A stretch of DNA of 5,923 bases from contig JAFTHD010000265.1 of the NCBI GenBank assembly GCA_017457585.1, forward strand, positions 1 to 5,923, given 5' to 3'. Both the position numbers and the translations under genes were made by a program. The notes under the pieces are model-generated. The model saw nothing but the letters and a program-made list of their open reading frames with translations. It was not told where the DNA came from and did not search any database. The DNA is from Bacillota bacterium (GTDB lineage: Bacteria > Bacillota_A > Clostridia > Peptostreptococcales > Anaerovoracaceae). Below are positions 5,354-5,923 of this stretch, piece by piece; the first letter of the stretch is position 1; every line of letters starts with the position of its first letter.

Positions 5354-5725
5354 ATGGAATGGAATTTTAAAAACGGTATTCCTATCTATGCACAGATTGT
5401 GGAAGAACTGACCATGAGGATTGCAAGCGGTGCCTACGCACCGGGCGACAAGCTTCCCTCGGTTAGGGATCTTGCCATGGACGCAGGGGTAAATCCCAAC
5501 ACCATGCAGAGAGCCCTTGCAGAGCTTGAGCGAAGGGGACTGGTATTTTCCGAACGCACCAGCGGCAGATTCGTCACCAAGGATGAAGATGTTCTGAGGC
5601 AGCTCCATGCGAAGCTTGCAGGAGAATACTTCACGGAGCTTTCTGAGAAGCTGAGCAAGATAGGGATGAGTAGTGATGAAGTGAAGGAAGCCCTTGACAG
5701 GTGGCTTTCCCAATATGACAGGTAG
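5354..5725 (+). CDS. GntR family transcriptional regulator, YtrA subfamily
   Basis: This is a 123-residue cytoplasmic DNA-binding protein. The N-terminal winged helix-turn-helix spans about 9-75: IPIYAQIVEEL at 9-19, the GntR signature YAPGDKLPSVRDLA at 28-41, the recognition helix NPNTMQRALAELERRGLV at 47-64, and the wing SGRFV at 70-74. The remaining ~45 residues (LRQLHAKLAGEYFTELSEKL and following) form only two short helices for dimerisation. There is no room for a FadR, HutC or aminotransferase effector domain, which defines the YtrA type. Members of this group repress neighbouring ABC transporter operons and often respond to cell-wall antibiotics or related stress. AAGGA at 5341-5345 sits 8 bases before the ATG. 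The stop TAG overlaps the ribosome binding site of the ABC gene, so the two are translated in tandem. The target is probably the palindrome upstream. Confidence 0.93.
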   Translation: MEWNFKNGIPIYAQIVEELTMRIASGAYAPGDKLPSVRDLAMDAGVNPNTMQRALAELERRGLVFSERTSGRFVTKDEDVLRQLHAKLAGEYFTELSEKLSKIGMSSDEVKEALDRWLSQYDR

Positions 5726-5729
5726 GAGG
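5724..5729 (+). promoter_or_regulatory. Ribosome binding site of the ABC gene, overlapping the gntR stop
   Basis: AGGAGG at 5724-5729 shares two bases with the GntR stop codon TAG 5723-5725 and sits 5 bases before ATG 5735. Such overlap implies coupled expression of regulator and transporter. Confidence 0.85.
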
Positions 5730-5734
5730 ATAAT

Positions 5735-5923
5735 ATGGCAAGAGTAGACATCGATCATCTGACAAAGATATTCGGAAGCCGGATCGCGTTAAACGATGTA
5801 ACGCTAACCCTTGAAAAAGGGCAGATCGTCGGGCTTCTGGGACCTAACGGAAGCGGAAAGACGACGCTCATCAAGACGCTCAACGGTCTGCTTACACCGT
5901 CCTTTGGGGAAGTGAGGATCAAC
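5735..5923 (+). CDS. ABC transporter ATP-binding protein, N-terminal part
   Basis: The first 63 residues of an ABC ATPase are present; the gene runs off the window end. Visible are the A-loop region KIFGSR (11-16), the typical strand [21 protein letters not shown] (19-39) and Walker [10 protein letters not shown] at 36-44, followed by [18 protein letters not shown]. The Q-loop, signature and Walker B lie beyond the window. The sequence style (short N-terminus, FG aromatic, LNGLL) is that of the exporter ATPases of the YtrB/BcrA/CcmA type that pair with a separate membrane subunit; a permease gene is expected next. It starts 9 bases after the gntR stop, in one operon with it. Substrate cannot be inferred from this piece. 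Confidence 0.92.
   Translation, partial: MARVDIDHLTKIFGSRIALNDVTLTLEKGQIVGLLGPNGSGKTTLIKTLNGLLTPSFGEVRIN

Overview
The window looks like chromosomal DNA from an anaerobic Gram-positive bacterium of the Clostridia. The reasons are strong purine-rich Shine-Dalgarno sites (AGGAGG), intrinsic terminators, a UPF0210/PFL family protein, and a short YtrA-type GntR regulator directly followed by an ABC transporter ATPase. The species cannot be named from the sequence. Nothing in the window indicates phage, transposon, CRISPR, tRNA or rRNA.

Layout. (1) Positions 1-408 (+) are the 3' end of a UPF0210/PFL (DUF711) gene. It converges on a minus-strand gene across a long hairpin at 419-470 that can terminate transcription from both sides. 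(2) Positions 533-1684 (-) encode a class I SAM-dependent methyltransferase of uncharacterised function, transcribed divergently from the next gene. (3) Positions 1788-2918 (+) encode a CDF-family metal exporter whose predicted metal site (Asn-Asp / Asp-Asp) resembles that of manganese-exporting members. (4) Positions 2959-4839 (+) are typA/bipA, full length and in one frame but broken by an in-frame TAG at 3745-3747 (codon 263). A good candidate promoter for it lies in the last codons of the CDF gene. (5) Positions 4922-5182 (+) encode a small, very basic two-helix membrane protein, followed by a clear terminator at 5205-5236. (6) From 5248 a new transcription unit begins: a TTGACA promoter, a perfect 16-bp-arm inverted repeat (5266-5301), a 123-residue GntR/YtrA-type repressor, and the start of an ABC ATPase cut by the window end.

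How they fit together. The GntR gene, its operator and the ABC transporter form a self-contained, probably autoregulated export or antibiotic-response unit. The other genes look like unrelated housekeeping and stress functions. The two most notable observations are the nonsense codon in typA and the architecture of the GntR operator. TAG is a normal stop for three other reading frames here (the true typA end, the small membrane protein, GntR), so the typA TAG is best read as a nonsense mutation, strain-level decay or a sequence error, and not as a reassigned codon. No intergenic stretch exceeds 300 bases. The longest, 5183-5353, holds the terminator, promoter and operator listed.
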